This document shows positions 16,522-25,700 of a stretch of 64,000 nt of DNA, in pieces. The stretch covers positions 496,001 to 560,000 of the forward strand of contig NZ_JAJSAP010000001.1 of NCBI RefSeq assembly GCF_021729035.1. The letters are read 5' to 3'. How positions within the stretch are numbered: the stretch's first letter is position 1; every line of letters starts with the position of its first letter. The notes beneath the pieces are model-generated. The model had not been told where the DNA came from, ran no database searches, and saw nothing but the letters and a program-made list of their open reading frames with translations. The translations under genes were made by a program, and so were the position numbers. The DNA is from Microbulbifer sediminum (GTDB taxonomy: Bacteria > Pseudomonadota > Gammaproteobacteria > Pseudomonadales > Cellvibrionaceae).

Positions 16522-17916
16522 TCAGGGGTAGCAGAAAGAATCGGTCGAGGCGTCCCCGCCTTCCAGTCGCACCTGGTGCACCCGGGTCTCGCCGAAATCC
16601 ACAAAGAAATCCGGGTCCAGCTGGATGCCACCATCGGGGTCCACGTCCACTTTCACCATCCAACCCCCCATCTTGTCCGGGTAAAACTGGTCATCCCAGC
16701 TGCTGTAGAGCGAATTGGTGAAGTAGACCCGGCGGCCGTCACGGCTGATCTCCACCATCTGCGGCCCACCCAGCAGTGGATCGGTGGATTTCGGGTGGGG
16801 GGCCTTGTTGACGATACCGCCGATTGCCACCTTTCCGGCGAGCCTGGGCTTGAACGGGTCCGACACGTCGTACTGATGCAACTCCCCGATCCCCCAGCAG
16901 GACACATACAGGAAGCGATCATCCAGCGACAGATCGATATCGCTTACCAGTGGCGGTACTGCGCCGAAGTCCTTGAGCGCAGGGGGCAGCTCATCGGCGT
17001 CGGCGGGTTGCGGCGGGATGGTAATGATTTTTTCCATCTGCCACAGGCCATCCTTTTGGTGCCAGAGCCAGATGGATGCAGAGAGATCCTCGGTGCTGAC
17101 GACAACCCCGGCAAACCCGTATGTCTTGCGCGGATCATGGGCGGGCCGGAGTTCCAGCGCCATCTGGTGCTCCTTGCCCAGATCGATGGTCTGGCTGAGC
17201 TTGCGTTTCCGCAGGTCCCAGAAATGAATGCGGTGACCATATTTCTGGCCCAGCAGATCCTCCGGCACCAGTCCATTCTCAAACTGGCGCGGTGTGCCCC
17301 ACTCACTGGTCACCATGACGTCCTGTGCCAGGTGCCACCAGAAATCGTAGGCCAGCTCCTGGTCCCCTCGCTCTATTTCCCAGGGACCGATGACATCGAA
17401 GCTGAAGTGGTCCAGCAGGAATATGCCACCGGGTCCCTCATCGCTATTGGCAGCCCCCAGGGCGCTTACATAAATGGCATCCGGGCCACAGTGCACCGTA
17501 TGCGGGCGGCTGTAGCCGGACTTGGCCATCATTTCCTCGGGCTCGATCACCTTGGCGATCCGCGGCCGTCGCGGATCAGGTTTGGTATCAATGATGTAGA
17601 GCCGCGAACTGCGGATTCCGGGCACCACCAGGTAACGCCGCTCCAGGTGGGGATGTGGCGCGTAGGGGCAGAGTGCCGAGCTACAGGCGTTCCAGCCAAA
17701 GTGGTGCAATTCGTCTTCCAGGTGTGGCAGGTCCAGGGCGTGCACAACCTCACCGTAACTGGGTGAATGCGGGTCCAGGTCCACCACCCGGATACCGTCA
17801 GGCTGGTCGTTACGGCCGATATTCAGGGCAGCCACATAGGCATGCCGCTCCGGCGGCGCCTGCATCGCCATTTTGGCAGAAGGATAGAAGGACGGATCGG
17901 GTTTCCAGAGCGCCAT
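16522..17916 (-). CDS. methanethiol oxidase / selenium-binding protein (SBP56 family)
   Basis: A 464-aa protein of the SBP56 family, full length. In bacteria this family includes methanethiol oxidase (MtoX), a copper-dependent enzyme that turns methanethiol into formaldehyde, hydrogen sulfide and hydrogen peroxide. Recognisable segments are GWNACSSALCPYAPH, SRPHTVHCGPDAIYVSALG, WWHLAQDVMVTSEWGTP and FLYVSCWGIGELHQYDVSDP. H and C residues in these fit the metal-binding sites. No signal peptide is evident, unlike periplasmic MtoX of methylotrophs. GAGG precedes the ATG. It is followed almost directly by a membrane protein gene. Confidence 0.88.
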   Translation of the reverse strand: MALWKPDPSFYPSAKMAMQAPPERHAYVAALNIGRNDQPDGIRVVDLDPHSPSYGEVVHALDLPHLEDELHHFGWNACSSALCPYAPHPHLERRYLVVPGIRSSRLYIIDTKPDPRRPRIAKVIEPEEMMAKSGYSRPHTVHCGPDAIYVSALGAANSDEGPGGIFLLDHFSFDVIGPWEIERGDQELAYDFWWHLAQDVMVTSEWGTPRQFENGLVPEDLLGQKYGHRIHFWDLRKRKLSQTIDLGKEHQMALELRPAHDPRKTYGFAGVVVSTEDLSASIWLWHQKDGLWQMEKIITIPPQPADADELPPALKDFGAVPPLVSDIDLSLDDRFLYVSCWGIGELHQYDVSDPFKPRLAGKVAIGGIVNKAPHPKSTDPLLGGPQMVEISRDGRRVYFTNSLYSSWDDQFYPDKMGGWMVKVDVDPDGGIQLDPDFFVDFGETRVHQVRLEGGDASTDSFCYP

Positions 17917-18172
17917 GCTGCCAGTCCTCTTTATTGTGTTGGCAAATGAAAAGCACGAGGAAAGCAGTATAGGAATGCTGTGCCTGCGATGCGGGCAATC
18001 GCCGGCTGAAAGGAAGCTTTCCGCGTCTGGATTTTCCGATAATTGAATTCCACGCCATTAACCCAGCGGCTGAACCCAAACAACAGGACCATGCCCCGTC
18101 CCGGCATCAGGGAGAAGATGGTTGCTGTTGTTCTGCAAACCTACCTTGTTCCACTCCAGCGTCGGCAGCCTG

Positions 18173-18190
18173 GGAGGAGGAGGAGGAGGA
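18173..18190. repeat. (GGA)6 trinucleotide run
   Basis: Six uninterrupted GGA units lie in a non-coding stretch. A run this short is only mildly unusual in GC-rich DNA, and no nearby start codon makes it an obvious expression switch. Confidence 0.7.
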
Positions 18191-18407
18191 GCGGTGTGAT
18201 CATCAACATGCAGCCCCGCTGGATTCCTGCCGTCAATATTCAGCACTTACCCTGGTTTGGACATATCGCCGGCAGACAGCCGGGACCCACATAGGATAGA
18301 GACAAGGATTTCAGAACCGCACCGGGGCACCCCCAATACAGGGTCGACGGGAATCCGCCCCTTGCCGGGAACAGCGGCAGCCGAGTACCCCCGGGAAGGT
18401 TTCCGGG

Positions 18408-18432
18408 AAAAAAGGCGGGGACAAGCCCCGCC
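18408..18432 (-). terminator. intrinsic terminator of a candidate mini-transcript
   Basis: On the minus strand, GGCGGGG and CCCCGCC arms (7 bp, 5-nt loop) are followed by six T residues. The next gene upstream on that strand already has its own terminator at 18688-18710, so this one must end something that starts in between. Confidence 0.75.
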
Positions 18433-18485
18433 ATCAACGCCTCAAGGGAATCACTGAATCGTAATTGCGTTCCGATCAATATTTT

Positions 18486-18539
18486 TTAGAAGGCGTGGCC
18501 CTGGGAAGTGGTCTTGGGGTACCACCATCCCTGCCGCAT
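18486..18539 (-). CDS. candidate 17-aa peptide (MRQGWWYPKTTSQGHAF)
   Basis: A 17-codon frame lies inside the putative mini-transcript. Fourteen of its 16 sense codons after ATG end in G or C, matching the coding bias of the neighbourhood. An overlapping 25-codon frame (18451-18528) shows no such bias. The peptide is aromatic and ends GHAF. A GGAGGT sits upstream but about 19 nt from the ATG, farther than usual, so translation is uncertain. The unit has a dyad, a -10-like box and a terminator. It could be a signalling or leader peptide, or the RNA itself may be the product. Confidence 0.25.
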   Translation of the reverse strand: MRQGWWYPKTTSQGHAF

Positions 18540-18567
18540 CTATTTTCGATCGAGAATTACCTCCAGC

Positions 18568-18601
18568 GGGTCCGGACCCTCCGGCCCGAACACGGTATAT
18601 A
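18568..18601 (-). promoter_or_regulatory. -10-like box and 5-prime hairpin of the mini-transcript
   Basis: TATATA at 18596-18601 lies about 38 bp from the centre of the 18630 dyad. This would place a bound activator near -45, the usual class II position. Just downstream, the perfect palindrome GGGTCCGGACCC and flanking bases can fold into a stable 5-prime hairpin ahead of GGAGGT. Confidence 0.35.
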
Positions 18602-18629
18602 GGCTAGGGCTTTTACCCTGCGCGATACA

Positions 18630-18644
18630 TAGGGGATTCCCCTA
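18630..18644. promoter_or_regulatory. perfect dyad TAGGGGA-T-TCCCCTA (site 1)
   Basis: Two 7-bp arms separated by one T form a perfect inverted repeat with the core GGGGATTCCCC. The same 11-bp core occurs in the dyad at 21914-21932. Repeated, symmetric sites of this size fit a dimeric LuxR/NarL-type response regulator such as the one encoded at 22042. Confidence 0.6.
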
Positions 18645-18687
18645 AATTACCGCCCCGGCCCCAAACCTCCTCCCATACCCATAACGC

Positions 18688-18710
18688 AAAAAGGCGGGGC
18701 CAGGCCCCGC
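18688..18710 (-). terminator. intrinsic terminator of the metalloprotease gene
   Basis: Read on the minus strand, GCGGGGCC and GGCCCCGC arms are followed by TTTTT. It begins 25 bp after the metalloprotease stop. Confidence 0.85.
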
Positions 18711-18734
18711 TCAATATGAAGAGAGGAATAGTTA

Positions 18735-21176
18735 TTATCGTTCTATGAATTCGCAGCGACCGACCTCAGCACCCGCGTTCACTGCCTCGCGCAAACCGCC
18801 GGGGAAACCGACCTGCTCGGAGACCCCTTCGTTGCAGACGTAGGCCTGGTCCAGGTCGACCTTCCAGGAATACTGGATACCAGCCAGCCCCCCAACGATT
18901 TCCGTCCCGGATGCGCTGATAGAGATCGGGTTATTGATCGGCAGTGAGTTCATTTCCACTACACCCTGTTTCTTCAGGAAGTCGGCAAACTCCATCCAGC
19001 CAATTCCTTCGACCCAAAGGCCGCCTGCGAGCCCCATACGCCAGTTACCGGCACGGCCGATGGCAACGCGGCCGTCATCACTCATGTCGAACACGGTCAT
19101 CGGGATCGGGCCTACAGCCTCGGTGATCTCCTCTTCTGTCAGCAACTGGCAATAGTTGTAGCCAAAGAAGTAGAACGGCATGTCCGCGCACCAGCGCAGG
19201 GAGCCGATATTGGTGAGTGAATCGGCACCGGTACCCTTGGCCGGATTCCAGAGCTGGACCCCGTCGCGGGTGGACAGGGCGACCCTGCTACCGTCCTGGC
19301 TGGTGGCATACGCCTCGTAGGCACCAAAGGCACCGTGCAGGTCGATCATCGAACCGTCATTGACCCAGGCGACCGCCTTCTGGTGGGTGTTGGAGCCGAG
19401 GACCACTTCGCCATTGCCGGAGATCGCATGGGCGCGGACAAACTGGGTGCGATTCCAGTCGACACCCTCGGTATCCAGCTCCCGCATACCGCCTTTCTCA
19501 TCCCAGATAAAGGGCACGATCTCGCCACTGTAGGACTTCTGGCAATTACCGTCACCATCGAGATCCTTGTAGGCCAGGCCCACAGCCGTTTCACCCTTGT
19601 CGTCCAGGGCCCAGCCACTGGTGGCGGTCACGCCGGTTACCGAGCCCCCGCCACAGCTGTTGCCGTTAAGGTCACCCAGTGGCGTAACGCCCTGCTCACT
19701 CCAGATGGCGGCCTCCTGGATGCCGTTGCCGGTAAAGTCTTTCTGCACCAGCATTTTCTGCCCGTTGCGGTTCAGGGCGCCATTGGCCGGCACGAACTCC
19801 GGCGGCAGGACCTTGTAGCCCTTCTTATCATCCCACAGGAACGCCGTGGGGCCCGCCTGGCCCGCGGCACGCTTGCCGCCCTTGGCCATGTCGCGAATAA
19901 AGGCTGACACCAGCGGAGTCACCTGGACACCCTTTTCGTAGCCGTTGAAGTAAAAATCGGCTTCTTTGGTCACACCCGCCTCGGCCACAATCGGGGTCGC
20001 GTCACAGGCATTGTCCGCCAGCGGATCCGTGCCCTCGGCCGCGTTCCAGTATTCGGCCTGGGATACCAGGCGCGTACGCGAAGTCGGGTAACCGCCCGCG
20101 GTGATCTCCTCCAGGTACAGGACGTACTGCTCACCCGGAGTCAGGTTGCGAATGGTGAAACGACCGTCGGGACCCAACTTGCCCTGGGTGGCCGAACCGC
20201 TCATGTCAGAAACCGCATCGTAGATCGGGTTGTTGACGTTCCGGGCAATGACGTTGATACCACTGTATTCGGTCTTGCCATCCTTGAGGCGCAGCACGCC
20301 GGTGATGGTGCCGGTGCTGGAGGCGTAGTCAGCGGTCGGGTACAGGTTGGAAATCGCCGCAATATCATCCGGGTGCTCCACAGTACTCTGCTCGGCACCA
20401 GCCTGGCCGCTGTGGTCAATAAACGGGAACATCGTCTCGATGATATCCGGGCTGGCGTTATTGGCCCCGAAGAAAGCCGGGTAATCCCAGCGGTGGATCG
20501 GGTCCAGCCCGCAACCAGCGACACCCGGGTATTTCGGGTTGTAGGTATAACTCATGTACGCCAGGGAACCGTTCACCTGCGAGTGGGAGAGGTTGATGGC
20601 GTGGCCGAACTCATGGGTGAACACGCCGGCCACATTGTTGCCCTCGGTATCGGAGTTCCAGACGTTCCAGCCATTCATCACCGCGGTTGCCTCGATGATG
20701 GTACCGTTGCCATCGGTCCACTCCGGGAAGGCGATGCCCAGCACCGCTTCTTTCGGCACCCCGAAGAACTCTTCCAGGATGGAACCGTCGGTGTCGTAGA
20801 GGACCCAGAAACCGTAGCCATTTTCCTTGGTGTAAATCTCCGTGGCGTTAGCACCGGTCACGTCGGCGATCCCCAGTTTTTCCTCGATGGTGCCGGAGAT
20901 CTCGGCGGAGAAAGTGGAGGTGGGGACGTCGCTCCAGTTGGCAAAGGCGTGGGCCGTGATCTCGTTGGCACGGTCGATGGACAGGAACGGCGTGCCATCG
21001 TAGTTCCAGGTGAAGGCCTCACCACCGTCGGTATATACCGGGATGGGTCCCTTGCTGGTGTCCCACTTGAGGGGCTGGGGGTTTTCGCCATCAGTGGTGT
21101 AGAGCGGGCCTGCCGCCTGCGCCGATGTCGCCGCAACAGCAAGGCCAATTGCGAGGGTCAGGTTATTCAGTTTCAT
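18735..21176 (-). CDS. secreted metzincin-like zinc metalloprotease with HAF-type repeats
   Basis: An 813-aa exported protein. A signal peptide ends near residue 21 (TSAQAAG). The zinc site HEFGHAINLSH at residues 188-198 is a full metzincin HExxHxxxxxH motif. After residue 430, units of the form AxxWxxxxGxxxLxDLNG recur (FLWDDKKGYKVL, AIWSEQGVTPLGDLNG, FIWDEKGGMREL, AWVNDGSMIDLHG, GLWVEGIGWMEF). They resemble HAF extracellular repeats, and there is a calcium-loop-like DLDGDGNC. It probably degrades extracellular protein. Its ATG overlaps the stop of the preceding 213-aa secreted protein (TAATG), so the two are coupled. Exact peptidase family is not assigned. Confidence 0.8.
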   Translation of the reverse strand: MKLNNLTLAIGLAVAATSAQAAGPLYTTDGENPQPLKWDTSKGPIPVYTDGGEAFTWNYDGTPFLSIDRANEITAHAFANWSDVPTSTFSAEISGTIEEKLGIADVTGANATEIYTKENGYGFWVLYDTDGSILEEFFGVPKEAVLGIAFPEWTDGNGTIIEATAVMNGWNVWNSDTEGNNVAGVFTHEFGHAINLSHSQVNGSLAYMSYTYNPKYPGVAGCGLDPIHRWDYPAFFGANNASPDIIETMFPFIDHSGQAGAEQSTVEHPDDIAAISNLYPTADYASSTGTITGVLRLKDGKTEYSGINVIARNVNNPIYDAVSDMSGSATQGKLGPDGRFTIRNLTPGEQYVLYLEEITAGGYPTSRTRLVSQAEYWNAAEGTDPLADNACDATPIVAEAGVTKEADFYFNGYEKGVQVTPLVSAFIRDMAKGGKRAAGQAGPTAFLWDDKKGYKVLPPEFVPANGALNRNGQKMLVQKDFTGNGIQEAAIWSEQGVTPLGDLNGNSCGGGSVTGVTATSGWALDDKGETAVGLAYKDLDGDGNCQKSYSGEIVPFIWDEKGGMRELDTEGVDWNRTQFVRAHAISGNGEVVLGSNTHQKAVAWVNDGSMIDLHGAFGAYEAYATSQDGSRVALSTRDGVQLWNPAKGTGADSLTNIGSLRWCADMPFYFFGYNYCQLLTEEEITEAVGPIPMTVFDMSDDGRVAIGRAGNWRMGLAGGLWVEGIGWMEFADFLKKQGVVEMNSLPINNPISISASGTEIVGGLAGIQYSWKVDLDQAYVCNEGVSEQVGFPGGLREAVNAGAEVGRCEFIER

Positions 21177-21817
21177 TATTTCATCGCCCCCTTGCCAATC
21201 CAGTCTTCAGCAACTGCACGGCCGACCAGGTCCATAAACTGGACGACATCTACCGCGCCGGGCGAGGTCAGCATGTTCTGCTGTTCCGGGCTCAACAGCT
21301 GCTGGTTGATTTCCACATTGTCGAACAGGCCGGCGTTGTTGAACTGGTTCGTCAGCTTGCCGTTGATCACGCTGAACTTGCCCTGGGCCATGCCGGCAGT
21401 AGTCTGCAAGCCGGTACGGCCAGCTTTCTCATGCATGAACGCAACCACGAACTCCCCCTCATTCCAGCGCGGGAAACCTTCCGGTGAGACTGCCAGCAGC
21501 TGGTGACCATTGGCCATCGTACGGGGTCTCAGCAGACCGAACTGGCGGAAGGTATATTCACTGCCTTCCTCTATCTGGCCTCTCGCATCACTGCCTACCT
21601 GCAGGGTGACCTCGGTGTAGGGAATGCCGACAGCGTCAATGCCGTCAGACACGCTTTTCACCGTACCCGAGACAATGGCTTCGGAGCTGGTAATCAACTG
21701 GGTGAGATTCTGGGTCTTGAGTTTCATAGCGCTGGCGACTGGCGCAACCAGGGCCACCACGAGTGTGGCGAGTAGTGCGGCAAGCGGCTTGCGGCACCGT
21801 TGGACTTTACCTAACAC
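21176..21817 (-). CDS. secreted protein of unknown function, coupled to the metalloprotease
   Basis: A 213-aa protein with a clear signal peptide (LAALLATLVVALVAPVASA). The rest is a soluble, beta-rich-looking domain with SEAIVSGTVKSV, a pattern seen in small exported proteins encoded next to matrixin-like proteases. I do not recognise a named family. The GTG start at 21817 has AGAGGAAA 5 nt upstream. Its stop shares a base with the protease ATG. One-to-one translational coupling suggests it acts on or with the protease, for example as chaperone, inhibitor or co-secreted partner. A perfect dyad lies about 97 bp upstream. Confidence 0.7.
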   Translation of the reverse strand: MLGKVQRCRKPLAALLATLVVALVAPVASAMKLKTQNLTQLITSSEAIVSGTVKSVSDGIDAVGIPYTEVTLQVGSDARGQIEEGSEYTFRQFGLLRPRTMANGHQLLAVSPEGFPRWNEGEFVVAFMHEKAGRTGLQTTAGMAQGKFSVINGKLTNQFNNAGLFDNVEINQQLLSPEQQNMLTSPGAVDVVQFMDLVGRAVAEDWIGKGAMK

Positions 21818-21913
21818 GATGATTTCCTCTCATTATTGTTTGCATCACGGGCGGGGTTGTATGGGTCCCTGCCTGGCGACAGTTTCACGTTAAGGAGAGG
21901 GGTTGGGATGAGG

Positions 21914-21932
21914 TATCGGGGATTCCCCGATA
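21914..21932. promoter_or_regulatory. perfect dyad TATCGGGGA-T-TCCCCGATA (site 2)
   Basis: Nine-bp arms around a single T, with the same GGGGATTCCCC core as the site at 18630. It lies in the 224-bp gap between the response-regulator stop and the GTG of the secreted-protein/protease operon. It is therefore well placed to activate that operon. Confidence 0.65.
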
Positions 21933-22008
21933 TTAAAACCGACGCGAACTGCGTCACACTTTCGAAGCTTTGGCGGCATGGCCCCGGTGCAGAATTTTCC
22001 CATATGGG

Positions 22009-22027
22009 TGTTACCGGCACGGTAACA
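22009..22027 (-). terminator. hairpin after the response-regulator gene
   Basis: TGTTACCG and CGGTAACA are perfect 8-bp arms with a 3-nt loop, 15 bp past the stop at 22042. No T-run follows on the minus strand, so it may be a 3-prime protecting hairpin rather than an efficient terminator. Confidence 0.4.
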
Positions 22028-22041
22028 GGGCGCCGCTGGAT

Positions 22042-22719
22042 TCAGGACTCCGTATTCACTAACCCGATGCGGATCGCGAAGCGAACCAGGCCCGGGACAT
22101 TGTGGATACCCAGCCGATCCATCAGTTGCGCGCGGTGGGCCTCAACGGTTTTGACGCTGACATTCAGTCTGTCGGCAATTTCCCGCGGCCCACGCCCCTC
22201 CGCGATCAGTTGCAGGATCTGTCGTTGGCGGGGTGTCAGAACTTCCGCAGCGGAAATGGCATCGCTGCCCGTAGCGAGAAAACGCTCCACTACATCGCGG
22301 TCAATTGCGGCGCAGAGATACTCCCGTCCGGCAAACAGCGCCTTCAGGGCCTCTGCCAGTTCGTCGAAGGCCGAGTCCTTCAAGAGGTAACCCTGTGCGC
22401 CGGCATTCAGCGCACGGGCAACATATTCTGCCCCCGAATGCATGGAAAGGATCAGGATTCTCACATCGGGGTAGTGCTGGCTGAGGTAACGAGCCACCTC
22501 GAGCCCGTTCATACCAGGTAGCGACACATCCAGGAGAACGGCATCCGGGGGATCTCGCCGGATAAACTCAAGGGCCTCCAGGCCATCGCCACTTTCACCG
22601 ATTACCGCAATGCCGGCCATATCGTCCAACAGGGCTCGCATCCCCGCACGCAGCAAACTGTGATCATCCACCAACAGGATACGCCTGGTACTCTGCTGAC
22701 CATATGAGGTTTTCTGCAT
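22042..22719 (-). CDS. LuxR/NarL-type response regulator
   Basis: A 225-aa two-component regulator. The receiver domain (residues about 13-130) has the acidic pair D18-D19, the phosphoacceptor D64 in VLLDVSLPGMNG and a conserved lysine in YLLKDSA. The C-terminal LuxR helix-turn-helix (about 155-215) contains LTPRQRQILQLIAEG and VSVKTVEAHRAQLMDRLGI. It begins 3 bp after the stop of the sensor kinase gene, so they form a pair. Its probable targets are the GGGGATTCCCC dyads nearby, including the one directly downstream of its own gene in front of the secreted protease operon. Confidence 0.93.
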   Translation of the reverse strand: MQKTSYGQQSTRRILLVDDHSLLRAGMRALLDDMAGIAVIGESGDGLEALEFIRRDPPDAVLLDVSLPGMNGLEVARYLSQHYPDVRILILSMHSGAEYVARALNAGAQGYLLKDSAFDELAEALKALFAGREYLCAAIDRDVVERFLATGSDAISAAEVLTPRQRQILQLIAEGRGPREIADRLNVSVKTVEAHRAQLMDRLGIHNVPGLVRFAIRIGLVNTES

Positions 22720-22722
22720 GTT

Positions 22723-25700
22723 TCAGCCCGGTATTGTTGCAGTGACCCGGCATCCAGCGCCGGGACTGGAATCGAAATTCATCTCCCCTCCCACGCCATG
22801 TACCCGCTCGAGCATACCCAGCAGGCCCAGGTGCTCACCGCGCCGGGCCCGCCTCCACACCTCCAACGGCTCGAACCCGCAGCCGTCGTCCTCGATTTCC
22901 ACGGTAAGGCACTGCCCATCGTGCCGCAGCCTGACGTCGATACGACTCGCATCCGCATGCCGGATGGTGTTACTCACGGCTTCCTGCACCAAACGGAAAA
23001 TAGTGATACGGAACTCAGCGGTTATCGAGGAGAGTTCACTATCTGCCTTCAACCCGATCGGTATGGCCGCACGGTCGCTTACCGAATCCAGGTGCACTCT
23101 CAGCGCCTCAACCAGCCCGGCTTCATCAAGTAGCGGCGGCCGCAGGCTCAGGGAAATATTCCTTACCTGGGCAATCATATGGTCGATCATGGTAAGCGGG
23201 GCACCGAGCAACCCCTGTGCTGCACCCGGATCGGTGGCTCCCCCTACACGCTGGAGACTGATCTTGGTTGCAGTCAGGGTCTGCCCCAACTCATCGTGCA
23301 GTTCCCGGGATATCTCCTGTCGCTGCTCTTCCCTGGCGGTCTGTAACCTGCGTGTCAGGTTGCGCAGGCCGGAGTGGGCCTGGGACAGCTCCTCACGGCT
23401 CTCTTTTACTTCCTGCAGTGCATAGTCCTTGTCCTGCTGTAGCTGCTCCAGCTGGCGATTGCGGCGGCGCAAGCCACGCACCCGGTGCCGGTGCCACCTC
23501 CAGGTCCCGATGACCAACAGGAAGAGGCCTCCGATGCGGAATTCTGCCGTCATCCAGATTGGCGGTATGACTTCGAGTTCCAGGGCCGGGGAGATACTCC
23601 AGTTACCGTAGGTATCCCGCCCCCGGATCCTGAGTTGGTGAGAGCCGGGCGACAATTCCAGCAGGGTAACGAAGTGCCGGTCGCCCACAGCCTGCCAGTC
23701 AACCTCATCACTCAACCGGTACTGGTACTCGTGCCTGCCACGCGCGTAATCCAGTACCGCATATGAGACCGAGAACATCTCACCCCAATTAATTGAATAC
23801 TCTGTCAGTGCGGATGCCGGCTGTATCCTGAGGCCCCCGTGACCATCCGGCTGGGTCAATTCAATCAGCCGGACAGCACTGGGTTCCCGCTCACGCATCG
23901 GGGTACCAGGCGGAATCAATACCACGCCGCCGAGCCCGCCGAAGTACAAGTAATCCTCATCGCGCGCAGTGGCCCGCACATTGAACTGCGTGACCGGCAA
24001 CCCGCTCGCGGCAACATGGTTGATCAATGCCCCAGTGGCCGGCTGCAACCGTGTCAGCCCATCCCGGGAGCTGATCCAGAGCGAGCCGTCGTCATCCTCG
24101 ACAATACCCACTACATTGTCACTCAGCAGACCATCCCGCTCGGTCCAGCGACGTTGTAGCTGCAATCGCCCGGTCGCGGACAGTGTGAACTGGTGCAGGC
24201 CACCCCCATTCGTCCCTACCCAGAGGTCCCCGGTCCCCGAACGATGCAACCCCGTTACGCTGTGGTGCCCCAGCCCATCCACCACGCCATAACGCTGGCA
24301 GGACCACTGGTCCGTCCGGCACAGGTTAAGCCCACTCGAGCGGGTACCGACCAGGAGCAGGCGGTCGCCTAGCGCCAGAAGTCCGGAAATATAATTGCCG
24401 CTGAGGGACTCTTCCCGTTGTGGGACATGGGAGAAGGATTCGAACTGCTTGCCCGCCGGCGCAAGCCGGTACAAGCCACTTCCGCCTACACCGGCCCACA
24501 ATGCGCCCAGTTCGTCCTCGGTCACACTGGTGACATACCCCTGCCCCAGCCCACGACCGGAATCCGCAGTGACCAGCTCGGCGGACTTGCCGCCCGCTGG
24601 CAGGAACCACAAACCGTGATTGGTTCCCGCCACCAGGTCCCCATTCCGCCTACGGGTAATCGCGATCACCCCATCATGCGCCAATGCCTTCGGCACATCC
24701 TGGAGCCGCTCAACCTGCTTCCGGTCAGGGGACAAAGGCTGCGGTCCACCACCAAAGGTCCCGACCCAGGGGCGCTCATCGTTATCCGCAAAAACTGCCG
24801 TCACATTGCGGTTGCGGAAATTACTGGATTCCGCGTCGGCATTGAGGAAGACGAACGGCTCTTCCGGTAACCATCCAAGATGGACGCCACCCCCCCAGGT
24901 GCCAACAAAAATGCGCTGGCCACTGATTACCAGGTTCATCTGTGGCAGCGATGGCAGCTGTCCAGGCAGGCCAAGCGATTCCGGGTTTGCCGGATACACC
25001 CCGCCACCTTCAGGATCGTAAACCAGAACCCCTGAGGTCATGGTTGTCATCCAGAGGCGACCCCGGGGTCCCCAGGCCAGGTCGGTGATCACCTGCTCTA
25101 CACTGCTTTCCGGCGCTATCGGTATATGCCGGATCTCGCCTGCACCGGGACTGATAAACACCAGCCCATTGCGGGTTGCAGCGTACATGGCGCCGTCGCT
25201 CGCCTCGGCGAGCCCGAATACATCATTGACCCCGGCCGGACCTCCCGTACGGGCGGACAGGTCAATACGATCGAAGCCCTCGCGTCCCGGCCGGCGGATA
25301 CTGACACCACCGCCCACGGTGGCAATCCAGATCGCCCCGTCGCGATCAGCATGCACCGTGAAAACATAGTCATGGGCAATTGAACGGGGATCCGCAGGGT
25401 CGTGAAGGAAACGCTCGACCAGGCCGCTTTCGGGATCCAGCCGGTTCAGTCCTATCTGGCTGCCGACCCAAAGGTCACCGCTGGCGTCCTCAGCCATGCC
25501 GTAGATGCTCTCGTGGCTGAGGGTCTGCGGGTCGCCGGTCCTGTGCCGGAAATGGCGAAACCTGCCCGTTTGCGGATCGTAACGGCTGAGGCCAGCGGTA
25601 TTACTGGCTATCCAGATATGGCCGTGCCGGTCCTCATAGAGGCTGCGGATATCATCATCGGGCAGGCTCCCTGCCCCTCCCACGCCCACCGGCAGCAACC

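Larger units (their letters stand above)
17917..18734. other. 818-bp region without conventional genes
   Basis: The region between the oxidase start and the metalloprotease stop contains, from left to right, a (GGA)6 run at 18173-18190, a minus-strand terminator (18408-18432), a candidate 17-codon frame (18486-18539), a 12-bp palindrome GGGTCCGGACCC (18568-18579), a TATATA box (18596-18601), a perfect dyad (18630-18644) and the metalloprotease terminator (18688-18710). The part from 18433 to 18650 reads as a compact minus-strand transcription unit. Confidence 0.5.

Noticed and set aside
16471-17766. A 431-codon plus-strand frame opposite methanethiol oxidase
   Set aside because: The minus-strand SBP56 protein is unmistakable; the opposite frame is a composition artefact.
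18240-18479. A 79-codon minus-strand frame in the region after the metalloprotease
   Set aside because: It runs through the terminator hairpin at 18408-18432 and has no ribosome site.
18451-18528. A 25-codon minus-strand frame overlapping the 17-codon candidate
   Set aside because: Its third codon positions show no GC bias (about half), unlike the overlapping 17-codon frame; still possible but less supported.
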